The position numbers and the translations under genes are program-made. The notes under the pieces are model-generated. The model was not told the DNA's origin and did no database searches. It was given only the letters and a program-made list of their open reading frames with translations. Positions 24,742-36,246 of a stretch of 64,000 bases of DNA are shown here, piece by piece. This stretch comes from Falciphora oryzae (Eukaryota; Ascomycota; Sordariomycetes; Magnaporthales; Magnaporthaceae). The stretch covers positions 62,001 through 126,000 of the forward strand of contig JNVV01000003.1 in assembly GCA_000733355.1 (NCBI GenBank), read 5' to 3'. The stretch's first letter is position 1. The number at the start of each line of letters is the position of its first letter.

Positions 24742-27700
24742 ATGGAACAGGACCCTGAGCAGCAACCGCCGCTGCGACAACAGCATGAGATCGACGGGAC
24801 CGACCCCAGGCGGTCTTCGATAGAGAAGCAGCCCGTCGTCGTCTGCCCCGCTGCATTCGAGCGCCTGCCCGACGAGATTATAGAACAGTGAGTCTGCTCC
24901 CCTGGCCAGCCTTGGCGAGCGTTATCCAGGGTTCATCCATCCTTGACTGACACTGCCGTCTCCCCCTCAGGATCCTCCGACTCACCGACCCGAACTCGTT
25001 TGCGTCGCTGGTGCTGCTCAACTCGAAATGGCGAAGCGTGTCGCAGCAGGCCGACCTCTACGCGCATCAGCTCGCCCAGTGTCCTTCGTATGCCGCGAGC
25101 CACTCGGGCCGCCCCGTCGCTGCGGGCGACGACCGGCTGGCGGAGCTGCGGCGGCTCTTCTCCCGCGAGGTCAAGCGAAACCTCTTTGACGCATATCTGC
25201 GCCCGAGCCTGACGCATATCAAGCTGGTGTCCAACTCGATTAGCTCGTCGTCGTGCCCCGGCGGCGACGGCATGCAGTTTCATCCCTCGCCCAAGGGCCA
25301 CCACCTGCTGGCCTACAACTCCTCGCGCATCTATGTCATCGACGCCCAGGCCCCTGACATCTCGGTCAAGCGCGAGCTCAAGATATTGCGCCGCCCCGCC
25401 GCCACCTGTATTATGGACGACGGCTCCCTTCTCGCCGTGCTCCTGACCGAGATGCAGGTCGATCTCTACGATCTTAAGGTCGAGCCCCCAAAGCGCACCC
25501 AGTCTATCATCCTCGACCACAGTCCCCGCGCTATTGCCCTGTCGCCTTGCGGGTCCGTCCTTGCCGCCGCCTACGAAGGAGGAATCGAGGTCTCGTCGCT
25601 GCATCCGGGTGCCCTACCGACCGAGAGGCGATCGGTAAAGTGCGATGCCGTTGATGCCTTGGCCTTCTCTTTCGACGGCACCCAGATTCTGGGCACTACC
25701 GTCCACACTGCCCAGCCAAATACCGTCATCCTGACCGCACCATACTACGACCCTGGCGGCCACATGGAGGGCGACAGCATCAGCGCGCTCTGGACCACCT
25801 CGATTCTGTTCCCCAATACCAGCCGCGACTGCAGTCACGCGGTCCTACTGCAGGATTCCAGCTGTGAGGAGGCCAGTTGGACCTTCACATATGACCGGAG
25901 CTTCGAGACCTTCAGGGCCGTTCGCATCGACGACCTCCGAAACGGGACGACCTACTTCACCGGCCCCGTCCCGACCCAGGCCACTCAGGGTAGACTACTC
26001 CCGTGCACCCTCCCGGCAGCATCGTACCACGGCGACATTGTCGCGGCCGGCTTCCAGGGTAATGAGATCTGGATATACGGCGTTCCCGAGGACTTGGACG
26101 CCGTTCCAGACCCGCCCTCGGGGGCTGCCGAAGGTACGCCGTCATCGGCGAGCGGGCTCAATCGACGAAGCAGCGGCCCATCTATACGGTCCGCCTCTCG
26201 GGTGCAGGATCAGGGCGACTCTAGAGTTCCTCAATGGCAGCTACTCTGCGACAAGCTGCGAAACTCGTTTGTCGGCGGCTACAAAGTCGCCGAGCTCAAC
26301 GGCGCAAACACGGTCAAGTGGGTTGCTGGCTTTGGCGGCTCTTCTTTGAAAGAGCGACTGGTGGTGGCTGCCGCTGGCGTGATGCCGCCAAAGCTGGTGA
26401 CCGAGGAGGACGGCATGGACTTCGTCGACGGAGGGAGGCTCACCCTAGTCGACTTCGACTACGGAACCGAGGATGGGCATGTGACGGAAATCACCATCGA
26501 GGTGGGGACCAAGGAGCCCGAGGTGCTGGAAGAGGAGACACGTGACATGGAGGTCGAAGTGGCCATTGTGAGGCGAAGGACCGTCGCGCAAAGGAGGGGG
26601 AACCAAACCTCCGTCATGCGTGCTGCCACAACCGCCGCTCGCCTGCCCCCTGTTCCCCTTCCGCCCATGCCCATGCCGCCGGCCCCTCGGGCTAACGACG
26701 CTGACGATCCGCTTGTGCCCCGACGCGTGGGAGTTCCGCCGTCTGTTTCCGCTCCACGGCCATCCCACCAGAACGCCTCGGGGGCTGATGCCGGTTCCGC
26801 TCCGGACGAGGGAGATACGGAGTCGGTCTTGGAGGAGCAAGAGGCTCTCGACGCGCCTTATTCACATGCCAGTCCGCGGTCAGGCACGACTCTCCGCCGA
26901 GCTGCGACTGCCGCGGCCGTCAACCGGCGCTTGCATCCACCTGCAGCCGCCGCTGGCCAGGTCCAGTATCGGCGCGCAGACGGCCGAGCAGAGCATCCGC
27001 ACGAAAGTGACGCGGATAACTGGGTCCCGCCGCCGCCGCCTTATCAAAAAGAAGACCCGGAAGATTTACCATCCTTCATGCGCCATAATGTTGCGCCCAT
27101 CAGCGCCGACACCCCTCCGGTTCCACCGATGCCGCCCATGCCAAACCAGGCAGTCCAGGCCGCGCAGACTCAACCGCACCAGCCGCCGCATGCTCGTCGA
27201 CAGCTGCTCGCGCCTGGCCCACCCCAGGTCGCCAGGTCCCAGACGGTGCACAACCCCCAGCACATGACTGCGCCACCGGGCCGCCAGCCGATGTTGCCAA
27301 CGCTCTCCTCGTATAACACCTTCCATGCAACCAACGGCGGCCACCAGCGTGAGGGCAGCGGCTCGACAGTCAGCCGGCCACACACTGGTGACGCCCCGCG
27401 TCCTGCTCCCAGCCCAGTAGGCCCCAACGACGACGACGACATCTATGACGTCTCCCCTCCTGGAACACCGCCGCTGTCCCGGCAGTCAAACCTGCTGCGC
27501 CCATCGAGTGGGAGCAGCTATGCGACGCGCCCCAGTGCCGATCTGAACAGCTCCCCGATGCCATCTTCGCAGCGTTCTGCCCCCGTGCCTACGCCCTCTC
27601 CTGTCGTGTCAAACCTTGGACAGGACACTCCCATGACGCAGGGCCCGGTCTTCACCCCATCCACTGTTGCAAGCACCCCGACCCAAAGGCAAGGGGGTCC

Positions 27701-29069
27701 GCCAGTGCTGGATCTTCACATTCCCAGCGCCACCCTTTCGCCAGCCACTATCTGGAACACCCCTCAGACAGCAGTCGGGCCGCCTTCGGGTGGCGTCAGG
27801 ATGCTGACAAACTCACAAACGTGGCCCAAGCAGGCTGGCCACGACGGGCCACCGCCAGTAGCGGCGCCTGCTGTTAGTCACCCTCGGTCGGCGCCAGCGA
27901 TCGAGTTCAGCGTGAGCCAGGTCATCGCTAAGGCCTCGCCCCCTGTTCCGACCCCTAACGACCCGCCCAGCACGAATACGGGAACCAAGCAGCAACATCC
28001 GGCTCCCACACAGCGTTTCCAGGTTCCACGGGTACCCGTCGGTAGCCGAGACCCTAACAGACGAGTCTCCATGCAACAACAGCAGCAATCTCAGACATCA
28101 CAGCCACAGCAACAATCGCAGCCGCAACAGCCGCAACATCATCGTCCACTGTCCGAGCAACTCCTACAACAGCCACAATATCAACCCCAATACCCTCGGC
28201 CACAGTCCCAACAGCAGCAGCACCAATACCATCAACAGCAGCCGCAACAACCGCAACCGCAACCGCAACAGCCACAGCCCGAGATGTACATGCCACAACA
28301 ACAACTCTCGAGCCATGCACAACAGCAAGGTCCTTCCCACCCGGCCAACCAACACCCGCTGCAGCAGAACCCAACCAACCCCCAGGGCCCTGCGCTGCAT
28401 CAGCCGCGACCTCAGAGACTACCGAGCATATCAACATCGGCAGCAGAACCGGATGTGCCGCTGATCATCAGCACTCCAGGTGGCATATCGGGGGCATTCG
28501 ATCCGCCCGGCCAGCCGACTTCAGACCGGGCCGAGACGCCGATCGTTGCACCCGTGCCGCGCCATCCACGTGCAGTGGCAGGGTCGTCGGGCCCCAATCG
28601 GCCAACAGTTGAGCGTCTCGAGGGCATCTACAGCTCGGCGTCGTCGAGTGGCTACGCGGCCGCCGGAGCCCAAGAAAACCTCCAGCCTGTCGGCCTTGGC
28701 CTCACCATGGGCCCGCCGGGCGGTCTGATCCCTCCGCCGCCACCGAGCAATGACGGCAGCCGCACTCACAGCCTCAACCGCAAGCAGAGCCGGGCTGAGC
28801 GCAGCGCCGCCAAGAACATGGCCGATGCGAAGCGTCGCGGGTGGCGGCGCTCAAAGAGCAAACGACTCACGCGTCGCGGAAGGGACAACAACAACACCAA
28901 CAGTAACGACGAGACGGCTAGCACGACGGCGTGGACCGAGATTACGGCCCCGACGTCCATGCCTGCGGGCGTGTCTGGCCCTGATTCCACTGCAAATGCT
29001 GCCGCCGCCGACTACCAGGCTCGCCCTGGCAGCAGGGCCAGCAGGGACAAGAAATGTGTCGTCATGTGA
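24742..29069 (+). CDS. Large F-box / beta-propeller protein with C-terminal CaaX box
   Basis: Exons 24742-24887 and 24971-29069, 1414 residues. An F-box at about 35-75 (AFERLPDEIIEQILRLTD) is rebuilt across the intron and should bind Skp1 in an SCF ubiquitin ligase. It is followed by a WD40-like propeller at about 130-520 with repeats such as MQFHPSPKGHHLLAYNSSRI and ALSPCGSVLAAAYEGGIEV. The second half is disordered and Pro/Gln/Ser-rich, with dense glutamine runs encoded around 28070-28290. The C-terminus has a basic cluster (KRRGWRRSKSKRLTRRGR) and ends KKCVVM, a textbook farnesylation CaaX box. This suggests a membrane-anchored F-box protein. Substrates are unknown. A run of 30 T follows ten bases after the stop. 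Confidence 0.88.
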
Positions 29070-29073
29070 TTCG

Positions 29074-29078
<5 letters not shown>

Positions 29079-29108
<30 letters not shown>
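29079..29108 (+). repeat. Poly-T tract (30 nt)
   Basis: Uninterrupted T30 at the start of the F-box 3' UTR. Confidence 0.95.
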
Positions 29109-29111
<3 letters not shown>

Positions 29112-29400
29112 ATATTCCGAGCCCAGGATTAGGAGATATATACTGTGAGCGTCGTGCGTGGTGCCTACCCAAACCATAGATTCTGTTGAATTTTCCTTGA
29201 TATTTCCAGCCGCATCGCTCCCGTCCCTTGCCGATATACCAGCATTAGCATTATCTCCCTCGAGCACATATTGTTCCCTTTGGCTTGTCCTTCCTATCTG
29301 TCTTGTTTCGTCACTTTAGTCCGGGAGCCCAGCCCCCTCATCGCGGGGTTTGTTTTGGATATTGGAAACGGAATACACGAGCAAATTTTACCCGTTGTCC

Positions 29401-29418
29401 TTTTTTTTTTTTTTTTTT
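29401..29418 (+). repeat. Poly-T tract (18 nt)
   Basis: T18; read on the minus strand it is an A18 about 70 bases beyond the stop of the valyl-tRNA synthetase relic. Confidence 0.95.
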
Positions 29419-29485
29419 GGATTATTTGATCCAAAGTGAGTAGTAATCTCTAGTCTAAGATTGGCTACATGTTCATATGACTGCC

Positions 29486-31835
29486 TCACTCTAGCTTCAG
29501 GTCCTCAAATTGCTTGATGGCGGCCTTGAAGCCATCCGCCTCACTCTCGAGGTCGACGAGCTTCTTGCGGTCCGCTTCTTGCAGCTCGGACCTTACTTTT
29601 CGATATACTTGGGGAGCTTGCGCTGGCGCTCAATCTGCCCTCCCGGCCTCCTCCAGCTTGTTGGTTGCCTTGGCGATCTCGGCATCAATGTCGACGCGGC
29701 CCTCAACGTGCAAGGAGACGGCGGCACCAGCCGACACGTGGAAGACGACACAGCCGGCCGGCCTCGCCCTTGATCACTTCGACCGACGTCACGCCCTTGC
29801 CCGAAAGCGATTTGATGGACTGCAGCTCCTCCTGCGCCGTTTTGAGCGAGGTTTCGTCGTACGCTTGGATGTAAACTGTTGGAGAAGGTCGTGTTACGAA
29901 TGTCAGCTGACTGGCGCGTGCCGCAAATTCTAGGGGTACCTGGTTTCGTTACGTTACGTACCTTGGGCTTCGTCCTTCAGGGCATACTCTCGGCCATTAG
30001 GGACCGGATGCCCTTGGAGCAGTCGAGGACCAGCTTGTAAGCCGCTTCGGCCGAAGGGATTTCGAGCGCTTCGTCGTACTGCGGATAGCTGGCAATAACG
30101 ATGGATTTGGTGGTGTCTCCTTTGCGACGGGGTAAACGCTGCTAAAGCTCCTCCGTTACAAACGGCATAAAGGGGTGGATCAGCAGCAGGGCCGCCTCGA
30201 GGGTGCTGTATAAGGTTCGCATAGCCGACTCCTGCTCCTCGGCAAACCCGTCCTGCAGCAACGTTTTAAAGTTTTCGATAAAAACGTCGCATAGCTAGCC
30301 GTATTAGTAGGCGTAAACGAGCTGGCTCGACTTCACGGACTCGCGGTTAGTAAAAGCCTCGTTGATGCCCTTAGTCGCCTGGTTCATTTTTGTAACACAG
30401 CGGCGCGGGCCTTATACCACTGAGCCAATAACCAAAAGGTCTTCAATCCAAGCTGCTGCTTGGATCGCCCGTCTGCACAGCTTATCAAGGAAGGCAGCGC
30501 ACAACCCACACGGGCTGTTACAGAGTCCTCGAAAGGGTACTTAAAAGTACACGATAACACCAAACTCGACCTTTTTAGCATAGCCAGGGACGTTGAGCAA
30601 TGTCCTACCCGAAATCTCCTTGTTAACGACCTTAAGGTTGGACAAGGCCGTGTTAAGTTTGGTGCACCAGTTGACCAGCCTGTTAGCACGGTAGATGATA
30701 CCCTCCTCGTGCAGCTTGACAAAGGTCTCGCTTACGGCGGCAGTCAGGTTCGCATCTATGGTAAAGGCCTCCCTGGACCAGTTAAAGCTGCCGCCCATTT
30801 TACGGAAAACGTTGATGCGCTGGTGGTACTCGTCCTTCCAGTCCCAGACCTTCTCGATAAATTTGTGGCGGCCCAGGTTATGGCGTGTTTTTGCTCCCGC
30901 CTCCACAGCATGTTCTCCACGACGGTTTGCGTGGCGATTCCAGCGTGGTCGCAACCGGGAAGCCAGAGCGTGGTCTTGCCGCGCATCCTATTCCATCGGA
31001 TCATCAAATCCTGCAAGCTGTCGCCTAGGGCGTGACCCATGTGCGGGGCACCGGTGACTGAAAGGTCGCGCAAGAATGGCAAGGTCAGCTCAGGCGAATG
31101 GAAGGGCAGTGACGTTCAGAAGAGGGAGCTAGCGGCCATGCGCCAAAGAGACCCGAGAGGGCACACACCATTTGGCGGCAGGTGGACAATAACAAAGGAT
31201 CCCTCCTCCTTGACCTTGCCGCCTTTGGTGAACTCGGGCTCGGGGAAACCCTCATTCTCCCACCACTCGTACCAGGCTGCCCCGACGGCGACGGGGTTGT
31301 AGACTGTGTAGTACGGGTCGCTGAAGGGGCGGATGCGCTTCTTCTCACCGGCTGGGGTGTCGTTCTCGTAGGGCGGGAGGGCCGGCTCCTCTGCCTTTGC
31401 CTTCTTCTCCTTGGCCTTGTCCGCTGCGCCGGCGGCGGGGGCGGCCTTGGCGGCAGCGGCCTTCTTCTGGTCGAACTTTGCCTGCTTCTCGGCCTTTTTC
31501 AGCTCCTTCCCCACCGTCGCGCGCTGTCAATTGGGCCTGCTCTACTGAGGGGGGAGGCAGCTGTAGACGTACACTCTTTGGCCGTCTTCACCTTGGCCGG
31601 GGCCCCGGGCCGGCGGCATGGGTGCCGGGGGTTCCAGTCGAGGGCGCCTGCTCGACGGCGGCCCTGGCCCCGGCGCCCACGGGAGGAGTGCCGTCGGCGG
31701 GGCCCTTCCCAGAGGCAACTGGAGAGAACAGGACGCCGGTCAGCCAATAGAGCGCGCCTCGGAGCTTCAGGGGGCTGCAAGAGCTGCGCGCAAAGAGGAC
31801 TCACTGGGATTACCGCGGCCGCTATCGGTGGCCAT
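29486..31835 (-). pseudogene. Decayed, internally deleted valyl-tRNA synthetase copy
   Basis: From an ATG at 31835 to a TGA ending at 29486. Preserved pieces, in order: a Lys/Ala-rich leader; the catalytic-domain start (FVIVHLPPN | [18 protein letters not shown], the HIGH-type motif, across an intron); the stretch [17 protein letters not shown] to FGVIVYFKYPFED; then, after a jump, the anticodon-binding region ([29 protein letters not shown]) and the C-terminal coiled coil ending QFEDLKLE. About 500 residues, including the editing domain and the KMSKS loop, are missing. In-frame stops lie at 30304-30306 (TAA), 30295-30297 (TAG) and 30142-30144 (TAG, where a Trp is expected). Frameshifts lie near 31600, 30890 and 29740. 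Introns remain, so it is a genomic duplicate, not a retrocopy. A functional copy must exist elsewhere because the enzyme is essential. Confidence 0.88.
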
Positions 31836-32561
31836 GGTGGCTCGTCGCAGTAAGAATGGTCGAGGGCAACTTTTTGGTGACGGGCGCACCAAGGCGGGAC
31901 GTGGTGGCGGTGGTGGTGGTGGACAGGCGGCGCACGCGATTCATGTGGGGAAGAAGGGCAGATATTTCTGCCGGCGGACGCTGTCGCAGCTGTGTGACTC
32001 CTTTCCGTCAGTGGGTGTCGGAGTTCTGGGCTTGCGCCGGGCAGCGAAGGGCCATCATCTCACACGGTCGCAGAGCGGAAGAGCTTGAAGTGCTCTTACA
32101 GCGCCCGATTGGGTCAAATTTGGTAATAAGCCACGGAATTTACCACTGAGCTCCCGCCACAATAGCGGGGGAGGCTTGAATGTCCGCCCCTGGACCCTGG
32201 ACTCCACAGCAGGGATAAGGAGTGGTTGCATCAGCGATGGAGACAGCTTTTTTTTTTCTTGCCTTGCTTCAGTCTGTATGCATCACAGATAATCAGGTTG
32301 GGATTCAGGTCCATCGAAAAATCGGAAGAGAACTCAAACTGTTCAATAAATAACAATCCATGCACCTACCAATCACGCTTTACAATTGATCGTTTACATT
32401 TGTCAACCAGTCAAGTAATTCAGATTCAATTAGGCAATTGTCCTGTCCCTAGACTCGATTGTGATGCTTCCGCCGTCAAGCGCCATCATGATCTTAGCTG
32501 CCCCCGACTCGCTCACTAATCGCTTTTGAACCTCGACACCAACATCCTGTGATTCCACAAC
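31836..32561. promoter_or_regulatory. Divergent intergenic region
   Basis: 726 bp between the relic's former start and the next gene. The part next to the relic is GC-rich; 32240-32460 is AT-rich and probably promoter of the downstream gene. No gene seen. Confidence 0.6.
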
Positions 32562-34250
32562 ATGCTATTCTTCACCACCCGCGCGCCCGCTGTCTGGCCT
32601 GGCAGGCATCTTGCTTCTCGGGCTTTCCAACAACGACGGGCATCAAACTTGAGAATAAATAGGGCCCGAGACCGCTTCTCGATCCTGACTAACCAGGCTG
32701 TCTCCAAGGTAGGGGTGCTCTATGGACGACGATTACCTCAGGAATCTCCTTACTAACACGGCATACATAGCAAAGCGTTCTCGACCGCGTAGCTTCGGGG
32801 GATGAGGCTCCCCCTGGGCTCCCGAGTCCCAATGCTTCTGTCATACTTGTTTCCAAGGACCTGTCGAGATGGCTCGACGACACAGACTTCATATCGGCGC
32901 TCCTCCAGCAGCTCCATCCTAACGCTGGCGGCTCAGACCAGGATCTGAGCGTTTTAACCGCCGCCGTGGATGGCCTGTGTCCACAGTCTTACGGAGGACC
33001 GCCCTCCAGCGGCCTCTCCATCCTGCAGGGCGATGCCGCGACCATCCTGCCCGGGCTTTGGGACCGCGAAGCCCCCAGCGCGTCGCTACGCCAGCACAAC
33101 GAGGGTGCCCGTCCGGCTCTCTCGGTGCGCCTCAGCCCGCTGCTCGGTGATTTTCGCCCCGTTGACGTCACACTCCCCCTAGCCAACACCGTCTTTCAGA
33201 ACGCGAGACCCTTCACACTGCTGGCGAGCCGATGGCGCGCCGGCGGCACTAGCACCTCCCCCACAGGTGCGCTGGCCCTTGTCGATGCTTTCGAGAAGGA
33301 GACGCAGAGAATAGCGGCCTCGACCGAGGGAAGCATACAGTCGCAGGCCGACATTTTGACCCCGCTCTTCCCGCTCACCGCGCCCAGGAGGATCACGGCC
33401 GGGCTGGGCAACATCGTGCGCCAAGTCGAAGCGTCCAACGGGGGCGAGGCAGAGCCGCAGCCGGCCTCGGAGGAGCTAGAGGCCTCGATGCACGCCATCA
33501 TCGCCACGCGCTCACGACTCCTGCCCGGTGTCCCCGTCCCCAATCGGACCTGGGCCTTGGTCGTGCCCCCGAACTCCCCTAGCCTCGACTTTCTAGCCCA
33601 GCTTCCACTGTCTCTAGACTCCAGCATCGAGTCTGAGCATGAGCGGGCCGATGCCTTTGCGAGGCATTTTTCCAAAGCGCTTGCTGACGGAGGTCGGCTC
33701 CATAGAGTCCGTAAGTATTTCTGGTGGTTCATTGCTTTGCAATCCTCTTGTTGTGTGCGCTCCACGCTAACTTCGGCTCGCAGTGAGTGGCGGGGGTGGT
33801 TGGGGCGCCAAGAGAGGCCTCCTGTCTCTCGACCCGGAGACAAGATATTCCTCGTCTGGGGCACAAGACCTGGAAAGCTTTATCGCGTCCTTTGGGGGCG
33901 AGGCCACGGCCGACAGTGTGGTGACTCCGGGATCATACGTTCAGTTCCTTGTCGAGCCCATGCCGCTCACATCGACCAACTCCATCAACGACGCCGGTCA
34001 AAACTTACCGTCTCTGATTCTTGGAACTACACCGGCTCAGGTTGAAGAGAACAGGAAGACCGAATGTGCCTCGTCATCTGCCGAGCTGGTCGCCGGCCAC
34101 TTCGGCGCCCTTTCGAGCAATGGAATTTTCCTGAGTCTCGAATCAGGGGCTGGCTCTGAAGCTGCCAGAGGCTCAAGACCGCACACTACGCTGACCAAGG
34201 TCGATGTTCCAAACGCATACGTATGGCAGGGGACAAGTCGCTGGATCTGA
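32562..34250 (+). CDS. Conserved fungal protein, probably mitochondrial (FIST-like)
   Basis: Exons 32562-32708, 32771-33710 and 33784-34250, 517 residues. The N-terminus (MLFFTTRAPAVWPGRHLASR, then more Arg/Ser, no acids for about 35 residues) looks like a mitochondrial targeting sequence. Later blocks include ASVILVSKDLSRWLDDTDF, SVRLSPLLGDFRPVDVTLPL, SGGGGWGAKRGLLSLDPE, TPGSYVQFLVEP and a C-terminal NAYVWQGTSRW. The order (N-terminal lobe, glycine-rich turn, C-terminal part ending shortly after a surface-loop segment) reminds me of FIST/FIST-C sensor-like proteins found in fungi, but I cannot align it and treat that as a guess. All phases close. Confidence 0.75.
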
Positions 34251-34911
34251 ATGGGTAGACCGGTCCTTCCTGTATCGTGTCTCTAGACGACATTGTGTCG
34301 CCAACGAGGGAGTATAGTCGTGCGCGAGTTGATAAAATCTGGTATATATACATACCTAGGTACTCCCAATGTAAGATACATGCCCGAATGCCCAACACGA
34401 ACCCCTAGAAGCCTATAAGAGATTTGTTTTGTGTATTTCAGGTATCCCCAAGTAACCCAAAATCACCCGTGGCCTCCATTAGATGTGCTGGTCCGTCTTA
34501 CTCGTCGGGCTTCTTGCATCCGCGGGCTGTCAAGTCTCAAAACTCGCATTTTGTGCTTTGTCATCCAGCAATATCTAGCGAGACCCAGACTTGCATGCAG
34601 CAGCGTGCGTATTCGCCTCCCGTTGGCCCCGCGCGCTCGCGGGAGACCCATCCTGAGACTGGCCGAGCCTCAGCTCGGCTCTAACACGACACCACTGCGG
34701 CCACCACCTCCCACACAACACTTCTCTGGAGGATACATATTTGTCTAGCTGGTTGGCAAGATCATCTAGGTAGCTGTGTCTGGCAGGGGTTTCACTTGCT
34801 GCCAAACGAGCAAGCAGCCGTGACGGGGCTCTTTCATGGCTTGTTCCTTGCAGCTACCCAAGATCGCCTCGCAGCCCCTGAAAGACGCATTGAAAGGAGA
34901 ACAAGATCGCA
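34251..34911. promoter_or_regulatory. Intergenic region between tandem genes
   Basis: 661 bp. Contains the TACCTAGGTA palindrome at 34353-34362 next to GGTATATATA (34341-34350). No gene seen. Confidence 0.6.
34353..34362. repeat. TACCTAGGTA palindrome
   Basis: Second perfect copy of the 10-bp palindrome, about 100 bp past a stop codon. Confidence 0.9.
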
Positions 34912-35964
34912 ATGGGCTCCCAAGACTCCCCCACCAAGGCCAAAGTCGCCATCCTCTCGCTCGGGGACATGGGCGCCGGCATCGCCAGGCTGCTCATCCA
35001 CCGGGGCTTCCCCGTGGCGACCAACTGCGAGGGCCGGAGCGCCGACACGGCCGAGCGGGCCCGGTCCTCCGGTGCCACGCTCTTTAAAACGGACCTCGAG
35101 CTCGTCGACTGGGCCGACGTGGTCCTGTCCGTGGTGCCGCCCAAGGACGCGGCCGCGACGCTGCAGCGCGTCCTCGACGCCATGGCCTTCTCCAAGACGC
35201 ACGTCGCCCCCGCCGAGGGCGAAAACGAGGGCAAGGGGTCCACCACCAGGCAGCTCTACGTTGCAGACATGAACGCCGTCTCGCCCGCTACGTGCAGGCG
35301 CATGGCGGCCGACATAGCCCGCGCCCGCGTCCCCGTGCTGTTCATCGACGGATGCATCCTCGGCGGACCCCCGGCGCCCAAGAAGGCTAGCGAAGACCAA
35401 GAAGGGGAAAGAGAAAAGAAGGGAGACGACGAGTGGGCGGTGCCGCTGATGCCGACGTCGGGCCCGCACTCATTCGCCTCGCTCGGCGACGCCCTCGACG
35501 GCCCGCTGCTCGAGTCGACGTTGCGGGCGCGCCACATCTCGGCTGACGTCGGGGCCGCGAGCGGGCTCAAGATGTGCTTCGCCTCGCTCAGCAAGGGCTT
35601 CAGCGCCATCGCCGTCCAGGCCTACACGACGGCCCACCGCCTCGGCGTCCTGGGGGACCTCGAGTGGGCGCTCGGGGAGCTGGCGCCCGCCCGCGCCCGC
35701 CAGGCGGCGTCCGCCATCACCTCGATGCCGCCAAAGGCGTACCGCTGGGTGCACGAGATGGAGGAGATCAGCGACACGCACGCCGTCGACGGCGGCTTCG
35801 AACCGTCCCTGTTCCAGGGCGCCGCCGGCGTTTTTCGGGCCGTCGCTCAGGACACCGTTCTTGGCCAAGAAAAAGTCGGCCAGAGAAAACGTGGCCTCAC
35901 CGCTCAGGGCGTTGCGGAGGCCATGAGCGAGGGGATGGATCGCAAGAGGAAGAAGACCGACTAG
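34912..35964 (+). CDS. 6-phosphogluconate dehydrogenase-like protein (DUF1932)
   Basis: Intronless, 350 residues. N-terminal Rossmann fold with VAILSLGDMGAGIARLL (a G-x-M-G-x-G nucleotide-binding loop) and a second-strand residue region NCEGRSADT that suggests NADP, followed by VLSVVPPKDAAATLQRV and a catalytic-loop-like stretch (FIDGCILGGPP). The C-terminal helical part (GAASGLKMCFASLSKGFSAI) is the DUF1932 domain of beta-hydroxyacid dehydrogenase relatives. The conserved Lys in GLKMCFASLSKG is the likely catalytic base. An Asp/Glu/Lys-rich insertion at about 163-180 splits the Rossmann part. It is cytosolic by prediction and the substrate is unknown; this is not the pentose-phosphate enzyme itself, which is longer. 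Confidence 0.85.
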   Translation: MGSQDSPTKAKVAILSLGDMGAGIARLLIHRGFPVATNCEGRSADTAERARSSGATLFKTDLELVDWADVVLSVVPPKDAAATLQRVLDAMAFSKTHVAPAEGENEGKGSTTRQLYVADMNAVSPATCRRMAADIARARVPVLFIDGCILGGPPAPKKASEDQEGEREKKGDDEWAVPLMPTSGPHSFASLGDALDGPLLESTLRARHISADVGAASGLKMCFASLSKGFSAIAVQAYTTAHRLGVLGDLEWALGELAPARARQAASAITSMPPKAYRWVHEMEEISDTHAVDGGFEPSLFQGAAGVFRAVAQDTVLGQEKVGQRKRGLTAQGVAEAMSEGMDRKRKKTD

Positions 35965-36246
35965 TGATGGCCTTTTCGAGGAGACAGGGGTCGTTATTCG
36001 GATAGCTAAGTACTTCGAATTGCCAAAAATTTTATATCTGCGTATTGTATGTCCGTGAGGTCAACAGGAACCTCCTCCAGCGCTTACAGCGACTATGCTA
36101 AGGGGGCACTCGAGTTGTACCTCAGGCATAGCCAGATGGCCCATGCTTTTCAACGGGTTGAAGAAACAAGAGTAGACAGGAAGACACGCCAAAGCCCCTC
36201 TTTGTCATCCAGCTGACTTCAGGACAGGCCGCCCTTTGCCGATCCA

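Larger units (their letters stand above)
29070..29485. other. Convergent intergenic region with two poly-T tracts
   Basis: Between the F-box stop and the stop of the valyl-tRNA synthetase relic. T30 at 29079-29108 and T18 at 29401-29418. No gene. Confidence 0.7.

Noticed and set aside
29401..31835. Valyl-tRNA synthetase relic as a retroposed copy with poly-A tail
   Set aside because: An A18 (minus strand) lies about 70 bases past the stop, but introns are still present, so it is not a processed copy.
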